This document shows, in pieces, positions 14,192 through 22,149 of a stretch of DNA of 36,023 bases; within the stretch, counting starts at the first letter, position 1, and each line of letters begins with the position of its first letter. Position numbers and translations under genes: made by a program. This DNA comes from Bradyrhizobium neotropicale (GTDB lineage: Bacteria > Pseudomonadota > Alphaproteobacteria > Rhizobiales > Xanthobacteraceae): the NCBI RefSeq assembly GCF_001641695.1, contig NZ_LSEF01000057.1:1-36023 (forward strand). The letters run 5' to 3'. The notes beneath the pieces were generated by a model that saw only the letters and a list, made by a program, of their open reading frames with translations, was not told the origin of the DNA and searched no databases.

Positions 14192-17100
14192 ATGCCGCCA
14201 ATGGCGCAGAAGGCCGCCGCTGGATTTGTGTCGCGAGCCCGCGCCCTGGCGCGAGCCTTGCCGCGTCATGTCCGCAAGGCATCCATGCTGGCGGCCTGTC
14301 TCCTGATCGGCACCGGCGCGGCCCGAGCGGCCGATCCGATCCGGGGTGAGGCGACCTTTTCGGCCGCGGGCGGCTTTGCCCGTCTCGTGATCAAGCTCGG
14401 TGAAGATGTTCCTTCCGAGGTGACGACCGCCGGCTCGATCCTCATCATCCGCTTCGACCGGCCGGTCGACGTTCCCGTCGACCGCGTCCCGGAAGGCGCG
14501 CCTGACTACGTCAACTCCGCCCGCCGCGATCCCGACGGCGGAGCGATCCGGCTGTCGCTGGCGCGGCGCGTCACCGTCAACACCATGAATGCGGGCGAAC
14601 GGACCTTCATCGACCTCCTGCCGGAGGGCTGGAAAGGAGCGCCGCCGCCTTTGCCGATGGACGTGGTCAAGGAGCTGGCCGAGCGCGCGCGGGTCGCCGA
14701 GCGTGCGCTGCGCGCCCAGCGGGCCGCGGCCGAGACCAAGAAGCGTCCGCCGATCCGCGTGCGCGCCTCGGTGCAGCCGACCTTCGTACGCTTCGTGTTC
14801 GAGATGCCCGACGGCGTCGGCGTCTCCTCGGTGCTCAACGAGCAGAAGCTCACGCTCGCCTTCAACGCCAACCTCAATTTCGACCTGGCCGATGCGGTCG
14901 TCGCCGCGCCGCCGAACGTCGCCTCGATCAAGCAGAAGGCCGACATCGACCAGACCACCGTCGACATCGTGCTGATTGGCGATGCCGACGTCCACTCGTT
15001 CCGCGACGAGAAGAACTACGTCGTCGACGTCGCCTTCCAGGCGGACAAGGGCAAGGCCGCTGCGACGCCCGAGGCGGTGATCGCGCAGGCCAAGCCTGTC
15101 GCTGCGCATGGAGCGCATCCTGCCGCCGAAAAGCCCGCGGCTGAGAAGCCGAAGGAGACCCATCGCGAGATCACGCCGCCGACGTCAGAGGCGATCGCGC
15201 GCGAGGCCAGGATCGAGATCAAGCCGGACAGCAAGCCGGAAGTCGTACCCGCCGTGCCAGCTGTCGAAGCGCCGCCCGCTGCGGAGGCGCCCAAGCCTGT
15301 GGCGCCCACCGCCGAAGTTGCTGCACCGGCAGTTCCCTATACCCCGGCAACTCCAGCGGTTGTCGAGACGCCCAAGGAGTCGGTGAACGAGGCCGCGAAG
15401 GAGCCGGTCAAGGAGAGCGCCAAGGAGCCCGTCAAGGCCGCGCCTGCCGAGGCTCCGGCAGCGCCGCAGGCAGCCGCGGCCAGCGTCGACGTTCGGCGCG
15501 ACAGCGACGGTCTGCGCGTCACGTTTCCGCTTCAGGTCTCGTCTCCCGCGGCGGCGTTCCGTCGCGGCGACACTGTGTGGCTGGTGTTCGATTCCCCGAA
15601 GCCGATTGACGTCGAGGCGATCCGTGCCAAGGGCGGTGCGATGATCGGCGAGGTCGGCCGCCTTCCGCTCGACCAGGGACAGGCGGTCCGCATCCGTCTC
15701 ACCCGTCCGCTGGTCTACTCGCTGACGAGCGAGGAGGTTGGCAAGGAGACCAACTGGCTCTTGACGCTCGCCGACAAGATCCAGGCGACGCCGCTGCCGC
15801 TGATGATCTCGCGCAACATCACCGATCCGGCGCTTGCCAACATCGCGATCCCTTTCGCTGGCCCCGGCCATCTGCACAAGCTCGCCGATCCCGACGCCGG
15901 CGACACGCTCTACGTCGTCACCGCGCAGCGCCCGATCCGCGGCTTCATCAAGCGCCAGGATCTCGTCGATCTCTCGCTCTTGGAGTCCGCGCACGGCATC
16001 GCCATCCGGCCGAATTCCGACGAGGTCGGCGTCGAGGTCGGGTCCGACAAGGTTATCCTCGGCAAGAAGGGCGGCCTGACGCTGTCGCCGGTCGACATCT
16101 CCGCCGAGCGCGCGCCGACCGCAGTGCGGCCGATCTTCAGTCCGGAAGGCTGGCGCAAGGGCCAGTCCGAGAACTTCATCGCGCGTCAGAACGATCTGGT
16201 CACGGCAATCTCGGCCGTCGAACCGGCACAGCGCTCGCTGCCGCGGCTCGATCTCGCGCAGTTCTACATGTCGCGCGGCATGTATCACGAGGCCAAGGCC
16301 ATCACCGACGTCATGCTGAGCGATCCCCTGAACAAGGAGGAGAGCGGCGCGCTGATCATGCATGCGATCGCGAGCATCCTGATCGGCCGTCCGGCGCAGG
16401 GCCTGAAGGATCTCGCCAATCCCGTGATCGGCAACAGCCACGATTCGCAGCTCTGGAAGGCGCTCGCGTTCGCGCGCCAGGGCAAATGGGCGGATGCGCG
16501 CGAGAAGTTCAAGAACGTCGAATTCGCCATCGCCTCGCTGCCGCTCGACATCCAGCGCATCGTGACGATGGATGCGATGCGCGCCGCGCTCGAGGTGAAG
16601 GACTATGCCGGCGCCTCCAAGCGCCGCAGCGAGATCGAGGTGGTCGGCGTACCGCCCGAGGCGGCGCCCGGCTTTGCCGTGCTGCGCGGCCGGCTCGCCG
16701 AGGCGCTCGGCCACGACAAGGACGCGCTCGACGACTACAAATTCGCGGTTGCCTCGGATGACCGGCAGGCTGCGGCCGAGGCCAAGCAGCTCGAGATCGC
16801 GCTCCGGCAGAAGCGCGACGAGATCACCAAGGACGACGCGCTGCGCGAGCTCGAGATCCTGGCGATGACCTGGCGGGGCGATTCGATCGAGGTGAAGACG
16901 CTCCAGATGCTGGCGAAGATGTATGCCGAGATGGGGCGCTATCGGGATGCGCTTGCCGCCGCGCGCATCGCAACCAAGCTGCAGCCGAACGCGGAGGCTT
17001 CGCGCCAGGCGCAGGACCTCGCCTCGGAACTCTTCACGCAGATATTCCTCGGGCCGAAGGGTGACGAGCTGCCGCCGATCGAGGCGCTCGGCATGTTCTA

Positions 17101-17917
17101 CGAGTTCCGCGAGCTGACGCCGATCGGCCGGCGCGGGGACGAATTGATCCGCCGCCTTGCCGACCGTCTGGCCTCGATCGATCTGCTCGACCAGGCCGCA
17201 GAGCTCCTGCAATACCAGGTCGATCATCGCCTCGAAGGCGCGGCGCGCGCCCAGGTCGCCGCGCGCCTCGCCATGGTCTATCTCGCCAATCGCAAGCCGG
17301 ACATGGCGATCTCGGCGCTTCGCGCCAGCCGCATCAGCGATCTCTCCGGCGAGCTGCGCCAGCAGCGCCTGCTGCTGGAGGCGCGCGCGCAGAGCGACGT
17401 CGGCCGCCACGATCTCGCGCTCGACATCGTCTCCAACGTCACCGGGCGCGAGGTGATCCGGCTCCGCTCCGACATCTTCTGGGCGGCGCGGCGCTGGCGC
17501 GAGTCCGCCGAGCAGATCGAGCTCTACTACGGTGACCGCTTCCGCGACTTCAAGCCGCTCAATGCCGTCGAGAAGAGCGACGTGATCCGCGCCGCGGTGG
17601 GCTACGCGCTCGCCGACGACACGATTGGCCTCGCACGCTTTCGCGAGAAATACGCGCCCTTGATGAGCGAGAGCGCCGACCGGCTCGCCTTCGACATCGC
17701 GAGCAAGCCGGCTGCAGCCTCCAGCGCCGAATTCGCCGAGATCGCCAAGCTCGCCGCCAGCGTCGATACCCTCGACGGCTTCCTGCGCGAGATGAAGCAG
17801 CGGTTCCCCGACGCCACCGCGCGTGCGCCGGCGGCGCCGCAGGCCAAGGACGAGACCGAGCACACCGGCTCGCTGCCGACGATTCCGGTCGTGCGCCAGA
17901 TCAAGATGACGCGGTAG
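14192..17917 (+). CDS. Giant exported TPR-repeat protein of the flagellar cluster
   Basis: A 1241-residue protein with an N-terminal signal peptide (hydrophobic SMLAACLLIGTGAARA, likely cleaved near residue 46). Two beta-rich, AMIN-like segments lie at about residues 48-290 and 431-640. They are separated by an Ala/Pro/Glu/Lys-rich linker (about 295-430) with repeated EPVKESAKEPVK-type units. The C-terminal half, from about residue 660, is helical with TPR-like repeats (for example FYMSRGMYHEAKAI and YAEMGRYRDALAAARIATKL). It is therefore a periplasmic scaffold rather than an enzyme. ATG 14192 is preferred over TTG 14123. Two CtrA boxes precede it, which ties its expression to the flagellar programme. 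A partner of MotE or of the motor is inference. I cannot name the gene. Confidence 0.85.
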   Translation: MPPMAQKAAAGFVSRARALARALPRHVRKASMLAACLLIGTGAARAADPIRGEATFSAAGGFARLVIKLGEDVPSEVTTAGSILIIRFDRPVDVPVDRVPEGAPDYVNSARRDPDGGAIRLSLARRVTVNTMNAGERTFIDLLPEGWKGAPPPLPMDVVKELAERARVAERALRAQRAAAETKKRPPIRVRASVQPTFVRFVFEMPDGVGVSSVLNEQKLTLAFNANLNFDLADAVVAAPPNVASIKQKADIDQTTVDIVLIGDADVHSFRDEKNYVVDVAFQADKGKAAATPEAVIAQAKPVAAHGAHPAAEKPAAEKPKETHREITPPTSEAIAREARIEIKPDSKPEVVPAVPAVEAPPAAEAPKPVAPTAEVAAPAVPYTPATPAVVETPKESVNEAAKEPVKESAKEPVKAAPAEAPAAPQAAAASVDVRRDSDGLRVTFPLQVSSPAAAFRRGDTVWLVFDSPKPIDVEAIRAKGGAMIGEVGRLPLDQGQAVRIRLTRPLVYSLTSEEVGKETNWLLTLADKIQATPLPLMISRNITDPALANIAIPFAGPGHLHKLADPDAGDTLYVVTAQRPIRGFIKRQDLVDLSLLESAHGIAIRPNSDEVGVEVGSDKVILGKKGGLTLSPVDISAERAPTAVRPIFSPEGWRKGQSENFIARQNDLVTAISAVEPAQRSLPRLDLAQFYMSRGMYHEAKAITDVMLSDPLNKEESGALIMHAIASILIGRPAQGLKDLANPVIGNSHDSQLWKALAFARQGKWADAREKFKNVEFAIASLPLDIQRIVTMDAMRAALEVKDYAGASKRRSEIEVVGVPPEAAPGFAVLRGRLAEALGHDKDALDDYKFAVASDDRQAAAEAKQLEIALRQKRDEITKDDALRELEILAMTWRGDSIEVKTLQMLAKMYAEMGRYRDALAAARIATKLQPNAEASRQAQDLASELFTQIFLGPKGDELPPIEALGMFYEFRELTPIGRRGDELIRRLADRLASIDLLDQAAELLQYQVDHRLEGAARAQVAARLAMVYLANRKPDMAISALRASRISDLSGELRQQRLLLEARAQSDVGRHDLALDIVSNVTGREVIRLRSDIFWAARRWRESAEQIELYYGDRFRDFKPLNAVEKSDVIRAAVGYALADDTIGLARFREKYAPLMSESADRLAFDIASKPAAASSAEFAEIAKLAASVDTLDGFLREMKQRFPDATARAPAAPQAKDETEHTGSLPTIPVVRQIKMTR

Positions 17918-17997
17918 GATCCCCGCTACCTTCGGCCTCTCGACAGGTGCCCATCGAAGCGGCAACCTGTGGGCGTTCATGCCGGGAGAGAGTTGAA

Positions 17998-18234
17998 ATG
18001 AGCAAGCCTGCCAAGACCGAAGCCGAACTCATCGCGATGGCGCGGGCGGAATTGAAGGTCCATGCCGACTGTCCGGACGGCATGACCATCTCGATCATCC
18101 GCGACGGCGACAGCTGGGAGTTCCGTGCAGCCGCCGATCAGACCACGGTCGACAGGCCAGGCTTTCCCGAATGCGTCGCCATGCTGGTGCAGATCGGCGA
18201 TCACCTCAGCAGGCAATATGACTTGCAGGGGTAG
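17998..18234 (+). CDS. Small conserved-looking hypothetical protein
   Basis: A 78-residue soluble protein (KTEAELIAMARAELKVHADC, GMTISIIRDGDSWEFRAAAD, PECVAMLVQIGDHLSRQYDL). It looks like a compact alpha/beta fold, and similar short proteins are common in Bradyrhizobium; the function is unknown to me. The start at ATG 17998 is preceded by GGGAGAGAG; a longer in-frame start at 17947 lacks this. It lies 80 bp after the TPR gene and may be co-transcribed. A palindromic repeat follows at 18288. Confidence 0.7.
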   Translation: MSKPAKTEAELIAMARAELKVHADCPDGMTISIIRDGDSWEFRAAADQTTVDRPGFPECVAMLVQIGDHLSRQYDLQG

Positions 18235-18287
18235 GGAACCGGGAGTTCGGCTCCGCGCATGGCGCGGCCGAGCCGTTGCAACGCCCT

Positions 18288-18376
18288 CCGTCATTGCGAG
18301 CGCAGCGAAGCAATCCAGGTTCTCTCCGCGGCGGCAGTCTGGATTGCTTCGTCGCAAGTGCTCCTCGCAATGACGG
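18288..18376. repeat. Dispersed palindromic (REP-like) repeat, copy A
   Basis: The outer arms CCGTCATTGCGAG (18288-18300) and CTCGCAATGACGG (18364-18376) are exact reverse complements. Inner arms GCAATCCAG and CTGGATTGC pair as well, giving a long interrupted hairpin. The same unit occurs at 21726 and 28019. It sits between convergent genes (17998 plus strand, fliP minus strand) and could act as a bidirectional 3' end. Confidence 0.9.
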
Positions 18377-18463
18377 GGAGAAGTCGGAGGTTTTCGTTGG
18401 CTGTGGAGAGGATGCGCGTTTGCGATCGCGATGATGATGGACGGGAGGCGCTTCGCCGGTCCG

Positions 18464-19225
18464 TCACCCCCCGTAGCTCTGCACCAGGCTTCCTGCCACC
18501 AGCGACCAGCCGTCGACCAGCACGAAGAAGATCAGCTTGAACGGCAGCGAGATCGTTGCCGGCGGCAGCATCATCATGCCCATCGACATCAGGACGGAGG
18601 CGACGACGAGGTCGATGATCAGGAAGGGGAGGAACAGGAGGAAGCCGATCTCGAAGGCGCGCTTCAGCTCGGAGATCATGAAGGCCGGGACGAGGATGCG
18701 CAGCGCGAGTTCGTCAGGTGTGGCCGGCGGCGGCTCGCCGGAGAGGTCGAGGAACAGCTTCAGATCCTTCTCCCGTACGTTCTTCTGCATGAAGCCGCGC
18801 AAGGGGACCGAGGCGCGCTGCAGCGCGTCCTCGACGCTGATCTGGTTGGCGACGAGCGGGCGGATGCCCTCGTCATAGGATTTTTGCAAAACGGGCCCCA
18901 TCACGAAGAAGGTGAGGAACATCGCGAGCGCAAGGATCACCGAGTTCGGTGGCGCGGTCGCCGTGCCCATCGCGGTGCGCAGCAGCGATAGCACGACCAC
19001 GATTCGCGTGAACGACGTCATCATGATCAGGATCGACGGCGCGATCGACAGCACCGTGAGCAGCGCGATGAGCTGGATCGCGCGCTCGGTGACGCCGCCG
19101 CCACCCTGACCACCACCACCGAGATTGATGCTGATGTCCTGCGCATGCGCAGGCATCGCGAGCGATGCCGCGCCGATCAGGACAGAAAGACAAAGAACTC
19201 TACGCGGAAGGGTCGGCAGCCTCAC
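18464..19225 (-). CDS. fliP: Flagellar type III export gate protein FliP
   Basis: A 253-residue core export-gate subunit. It has a cleavable signal sequence (VLCLSVLIGAASLAMPAHA), four membrane segments and the strongly conserved FliP stretches TSFTRIVVVLSLLRTAMGT, PPNSVILALAMFLTFFVMGP, FMQKNVREKDLKLF, ILVPAFMISELKRAFEIGF and DLVVASVLMSMGMMMLPP. Length is typical. The start codon is GTG 19223-19225, overlapping the fliO TGA as GTGA, so translation is coupled to fliO. It ends the fliO-fliP minus-strand unit, separate from the fliQ-fliR-flhB genes on the other strand. Confidence 0.96.
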   Translation of the reverse strand: MRLPTLPRRVLCLSVLIGAASLAMPAHAQDISINLGGGGQGGGGVTERAIQLIALLTVLSIAPSILIMMTSFTRIVVVLSLLRTAMGTATAPPNSVILALAMFLTFFVMGPVLQKSYDEGIRPLVANQISVEDALQRASVPLRGFMQKNVREKDLKLFLDLSGEPPPATPDELALRILVPAFMISELKRAFEIGFLLFLPFLIIDLVVASVLMSMGMMMLPPATISLPFKLIFFVLVDGWSLVAGSLVQSYGG

Positions 19226-20178
19226 GAAGACGGCTTCGGACGGCCGAGCAGCGAGGCCATCTCGTCTTCGAGGTTTTCAAAGCTGGTCTTTTCCTGAGCT
19301 GGCTTCGCGGGCGGGGCCGGTGGTGCCGGCGGCTCGCTGCGTGCCGCGCGCGGAGCAGGCGGGGCGGCCGGCGGCTCGGGCGCAACGGGAGGGGCGCTGT
19401 CACCGGCCGGGCGGCGCAGGGCGGCCTCGAGCCGCTGTGCCATCTCGGCGAGATTCTGCTCGGCGCTCGAGGGGGCGGGAGCAGCCGGCGGCGGCGCGGG
19501 CGGAGCCTGCGGGGCAGGCGGAGGCGGCGGCGCAGCGGCGCGCACCGGCGGCACCTTCGCCGGCTCGCTCTGGCGCGGCGGGCGCGGCATCAGCGGCGGC
19601 TCGCTGCGTGCAACGCGCGGCGGCATGGGCTCGGGACGCACCTCGCGCTCGGGGCGCGGTGCGACCGGCTCGGGAAAGCCGGCGAGCGGATCGTTGCGGC
19701 GCTCGCCCAGCACAGGGGCAGGTCGGCGCACTTCGTCTGCGAAGGAGGGGCGCGCGGGCCGCGGCGGCGGTTCCGGCATCGGCGGCTCGGGATGATCGAG
19801 CAACTCGGGCCGCGGTACTTCGTCGGCCCAGGCGCTGGTGTCCGGCATCGGGGCAAGCCGCGGCGGCTCGGCCGCGTTCGCGCGTTGCGGAAGCTGGTCG
19901 CGGCTCGGGGCGGCGCGCACGATATTCGGCTCCACGACGATGTCGGTGGGGCCGCCGATCATCAGGAGATGCTCGACATTGTCGCGCCGGACCAGCACGA
20001 GGCGGCGGCGGCCGTCGACCGCGGCCGCATCGATCACGGCAAGCCGGGGCATCCTGCCACGCTGGGTGTTTGCGCCGAGCCGGCTGGAGGCGAATCGCCG
20101 AACCAGCCACGCGGCGACGCCGATCAGCGCCAGAACGACGATAAACGCGACGATGAAGGTTATCGGGCTACCTTGCAT
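19222..20178 (-). CDS. fliO: FliO-family flagellar export protein with long proline-rich tail
   Basis: A 318-residue protein. The N-terminal part is FliO-like: one membrane helix (ITFIVAFIVVLALIGVAAWL, about residues 5-25), then RRFASSRLG and the strand pattern RMPRLAVIDAAAVDGRRRLV with HLLMIGGPTDIVVE. FliO helps assemble the FliP ring of the export gate. About 200 residues of Pro/Ala/Arg/Glu-rich sequence follow, far longer than enterobacterial FliO (about 120 residues), ending in a helical patch SFENLEDEMASLLGRPK. ATG 20176-20178, with GGGGA upstream, is the start. It overlaps fliP by 4 bp. Confidence 0.88.
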   Translation of the reverse strand: MQGSPITFIVAFIVVLALIGVAAWLVRRFASSRLGANTQRGRMPRLAVIDAAAVDGRRRLVLVRRDNVEHLLMIGGPTDIVVEPNIVRAAPSRDQLPQRANAAEPPRLAPMPDTSAWADEVPRPELLDHPEPPMPEPPPRPARPSFADEVRRPAPVLGERRNDPLAGFPEPVAPRPEREVRPEPMPPRVARSEPPLMPRPPRQSEPAKVPPVRAAAPPPPPAPQAPPAPPPAAPAPSSAEQNLAEMAQRLEAALRRPAGDSAPPVAPEPPAAPPAPRAARSEPPAPPAPPAKPAQEKTSFENLEDEMASLLGRPKPSS

Positions 20179-20265
20179 ACTTGTCCCCGGCAAATGGCGC
20201 TTTTCGCGTGCCACCCATGGTCAGTTCCGCCGACCACCGGCGTCCGATTGCCCCAAAACTGCGAT

Positions 20266-20308
20266 CTCTTAACATCCCACGGCAAGCTTTGCCGTCCCCA
20301 ACTCTTAA
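20266..20308. repeat. Palindrome flanked by CTCTTAA direct repeats
   Basis: ACGGCAA-GCT-TTGCCGT (20279-20295) is a perfect 7-bp inverted repeat with a 3-base loop. CTCTTAA occurs on both sides (20266-20272 and 20302-20308), 36 bp apart. It lies about 90-130 bp upstream of fliO on the minus strand. The arrangement is operator-like; the regulator is unknown. Confidence 0.45.
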
Positions 20309-20451
20309 TAACCCATGAATCGCCCGATCCAAAACGACTTCTTGGGCTCGGCGCAGGCCGCCAAGCGGTTGGGTTAATGCGGCTTTTGGGAGGCGTAGAA
20401 TTACGGGAACACAATGCATGGCCCTCCCTGGGATATGCGGCCTGCATCGCT

Positions 20452-20466
20452 TTAACCACCCGTTAA
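20452..20466 (+). promoter_or_regulatory. CtrA box upstream of the flgB operon
   Basis: TTAACCACCCGTTAA is an exact TTAA-N7-TTAA match and runs on into CCAT, so the second half is the extended TTAACCAT form. It lies 65 bp before the flgB start codon. This is the position expected for CtrA control of an early flagellar operon. Confidence 0.78.
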
Positions 20467-20531
20467 CCATACACGCGGCAAATTCTGCCTAGCTTCGGAC
20501 ACAGATCCGGATGGCGGAAGGAGCCGCAACG

Positions 20532-20936
20532 ATGTCCATCAACGACCTCCCGGTGCTCTCGGCGCTTCGGACCAAGATGCAATGGCACCAGGAACGCCAA
20601 CGCGTCCTGTCCGAAAACGTCTCCAATTCCGATACGCCCAATTTCAGGCCCCGCGACCTGGTCGAGCCGAAACTCGACAAGACCGGCGCCGTCACCGGGT
20701 CGATGGGCCCCCTTGCGCTCGCCCGCACCAGTGCCTCCCACATGACGCCGACCGGCGCGCCATCGGGCTTCGACCAGAACAGGAATGCGGGCTTCGAGAC
20801 TCGCCCAGCGGGCAACGCCGTCAACCTCGAGGAAGAGATGATGAAGGCGGCCAGCAACCAGATGGACTACGCGGCGGCGACCTCGCTCTATTCGAAGAGC
20901 CTGCATCTGCTCAAGACCGCGATCGGCAAGGGTTAG
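20532..20936 (+). CDS. flgB: Flagellar basal-body rod protein FlgB
   Basis: A 134-residue proximal rod subunit. The N-terminus contains LSALRTKMQWHQERQRVLSE followed by NVSNSDTPNFRPRDL, the FlgB form of the rod signature. The C-terminus NAVNLEEEMMKAASNQMDYA and SLYSKSLHLLKTAIG is also typical. ATG 20532 with GGAAGGAG upstream is the start; the in-frame codon at 20511 lies too early. First gene of flgB-flgC-fliE-fliQ-fliR-flhB, probably controlled by the CtrA box 65 bp upstream. Confidence 0.95.
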   Translation: MSINDLPVLSALRTKMQWHQERQRVLSENVSNSDTPNFRPRDLVEPKLDKTGAVTGSMGPLALARTSASHMTPTGAPSGFDQNRNAGFETRPAGNAVNLEEEMMKAASNQMDYAAATSLYSKSLHLLKTAIGKG

Positions 20937-20954
20937 GGCCGAAGGGGGCAGATC

Positions 20955-21380
20955 ATGGCGAATGACAGCAGCGACTTTGCCCGCTCGATGGCGATTGCGA
21001 CCTCCGGCCTGCGCGCTCAGGCCGGGCGCATGCGGGTGATCTCGGAAAACATCGCCAACGCAGATTCGACCTCGCCGTCTGCCGGCGGCGATCCGTACCG
21101 GCGCAAGGTGCCGACTTTCTCCTCCGCGCTCGACCGCACGCTCGACGCGCAGGTCGTGACTCTCGGCAAGATCCGGCCGGACCAGTCCAACTTCCGCGTC
21201 AAGTACGAGCCGAACAATCCGGCGGCGGACGCGAGCGGCAACGTCAAATATCCCAACGTGAACTCGGTGGTCGAAATGACCGACATGCGCGACGCGCAGC
21301 GGTCCTACGAGGCCAATCTCAACATCATCAGTGCGACGCGCAGGATGATCCAGCGCACGCTCGACATCCTCAAGACCTGA
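20955..21380 (+). CDS. flgC: Flagellar basal-body rod protein FlgC
   Basis: A 141-residue proximal rod protein. FARSMAIATSGLRAQAGRMR then SENIANADSTSPSAGGDPYR is the FlgC N-terminal signature with its characteristic GGDPYRRK. VKYPNVNSVVEMTDMRDAQR and SYEANLNIISATRRMIQRTL form the C-terminal helix. Length is typical. It starts 18 bp after flgB with GGGGG upstream of the ATG. Confidence 0.96.
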   Translation: MANDSSDFARSMAIATSGLRAQAGRMRVISENIANADSTSPSAGGDPYRRKVPTFSSALDRTLDAQVVTLGKIRPDQSNFRVKYEPNNPAADASGNVKYPNVNSVVEMTDMRDAQRSYEANLNIISATRRMIQRTLDILKT

Positions 21381-21396
21381 ACAGGACATCTGAGCC

Positions 21397-21705
21397 ATGG
21401 CTTCACCGACAATCGCCGCAAATGCCTATGCGAATCTTGCGCGGGTGCTGGAAAACAGCGGCGCCGGCAAGGGCAGCGAAGCGAGCGGGCAATCCTTTGC
21501 TTCGCTCCTCAAGGATGCTGTCGGCAGCGTCATGGAATCGGGCCGCAAGTCCGACGCGCAGACGGTGGCGATGGCCGCCGGCAAGGCCAACGTGATGGAT
21601 GTCGTCACCGCGGTCGCGGACACCGACGTTGCGGTGTCCACGCTGGTCTCGGTCCGCGACCGCGTGATCGCGGCGTATGAAGACATCATGAAGATGCCGA
21701 TTTGA
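21397..21705 (+). CDS. fliE: Flagellar hook-basal body protein FliE
   Basis: A 102-residue small protein that joins the MS-ring/export gate to the proximal rod. SFASLLKDAVGSVMESGRKS, AGKANVMDVVTAVADTDVAV and STLVSVRDRVIAAYEDIMKM match the FliE C-terminal helical region. It follows flgC by 16 bp. A palindromic repeat (21726-21804) separates it from fliQ, so expression of the downstream export genes could be uncoupled from it. Confidence 0.94.
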   Translation: MASPTIAANAYANLARVLENSGAGKGSEASGQSFASLLKDAVGSVMESGRKSDAQTVAMAAGKANVMDVVTAVADTDVAVSTLVSVRDRVIAAYEDIMKMPI

Positions 21706-21725
21706 TTTTCGGCGCTCGCCCCAAT

Positions 21726-21804
21726 CGTCATTGCGAGCGCAGCGAAGCAATCCAGAATCTTTCCGCGGCGGCAGTCTGGATTGCTTCGCTTCGCTCGCAT
21801 GACG
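21726..21804. repeat. Dispersed palindromic (REP-like) repeat, copy B
   Basis: It starts CGTCATTGCGAGCGCAGCGA, as in copies A and C, and returns through CTGGATTGCTTCGC and CGCTCGCATGACG. It lies inside the flgB-flhB operon, between fliE and fliQ, where a stable RNA hairpin could affect read-through or mRNA stability. Confidence 0.9.
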
Positions 21805-21868
21805 GGGTAGGGCGTTTCTCCCCGGTCACAATCGCGGGGAGGCGAGGAATGAGCAGAGGAGGCTTGCA

Positions 21869-22132
21869 ATGACCGGACCTGAGACCCTCGACGTCGCGCG
21901 CGACGCCATCTGGACGATCGTGATCGTGTCGTCGCCGCTGATGGTGGTCGGCCTCGTGGTCGGCGTGATCGTGTCGCTGTTCCAGGCCCTGACGCAGATC
22001 CAGGAGCAGACGCTGATCTACGTGCCGAAGATCCTGGCGATCTTCGCCACGCTGCTATTGGCGCTGCCGTTCATGGCCGATTCGCTCCACGCCCACATGC
22101 TGCGGATCTCGTCGCGAATCATCGGCGGCTGA
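21869..22132 (+). CDS. fliQ: Flagellar export gate protein FliQ
   Basis: An 87-residue export-gate subunit with two membrane helices (about residues 13-38 and 52-72). The conserved SLFQALTQIQEQTLIYVPKI lies between them. Length is exactly in the family range. GAGGAGG precedes the start. Next in order after fliE and directly upstream of fliR. Confidence 0.96.
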   Translation: MTGPETLDVARDAIWTIVIVSSPLMVVGLVVGVIVSLFQALTQIQEQTLIYVPKILAIFATLLLALPFMADSLHAHMLRISSRIIGG

Positions 22133-22149
22133 GGCAAGATGCGTAAACC

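Larger units (their letters stand above)
20179..20531. other. Divergent control region between fliO and flgB
   Basis: A 353-bp gap, locally poorer in GC, with no gene I can support. It holds a 17-bp hairpin-like palindrome flanked by direct repeats (20266-20308) on the fliO side and a perfect CtrA box (20452-20466) on the flgB side. Confidence 0.7.

Noticed and set aside
15185..17980. A 931-codon minus-strand open frame across the TPR gene
   Set aside because: It shows no domain and has antisense composition. The plus-strand protein has a signal peptide and helical repeats, so the minus frame is a shadow.
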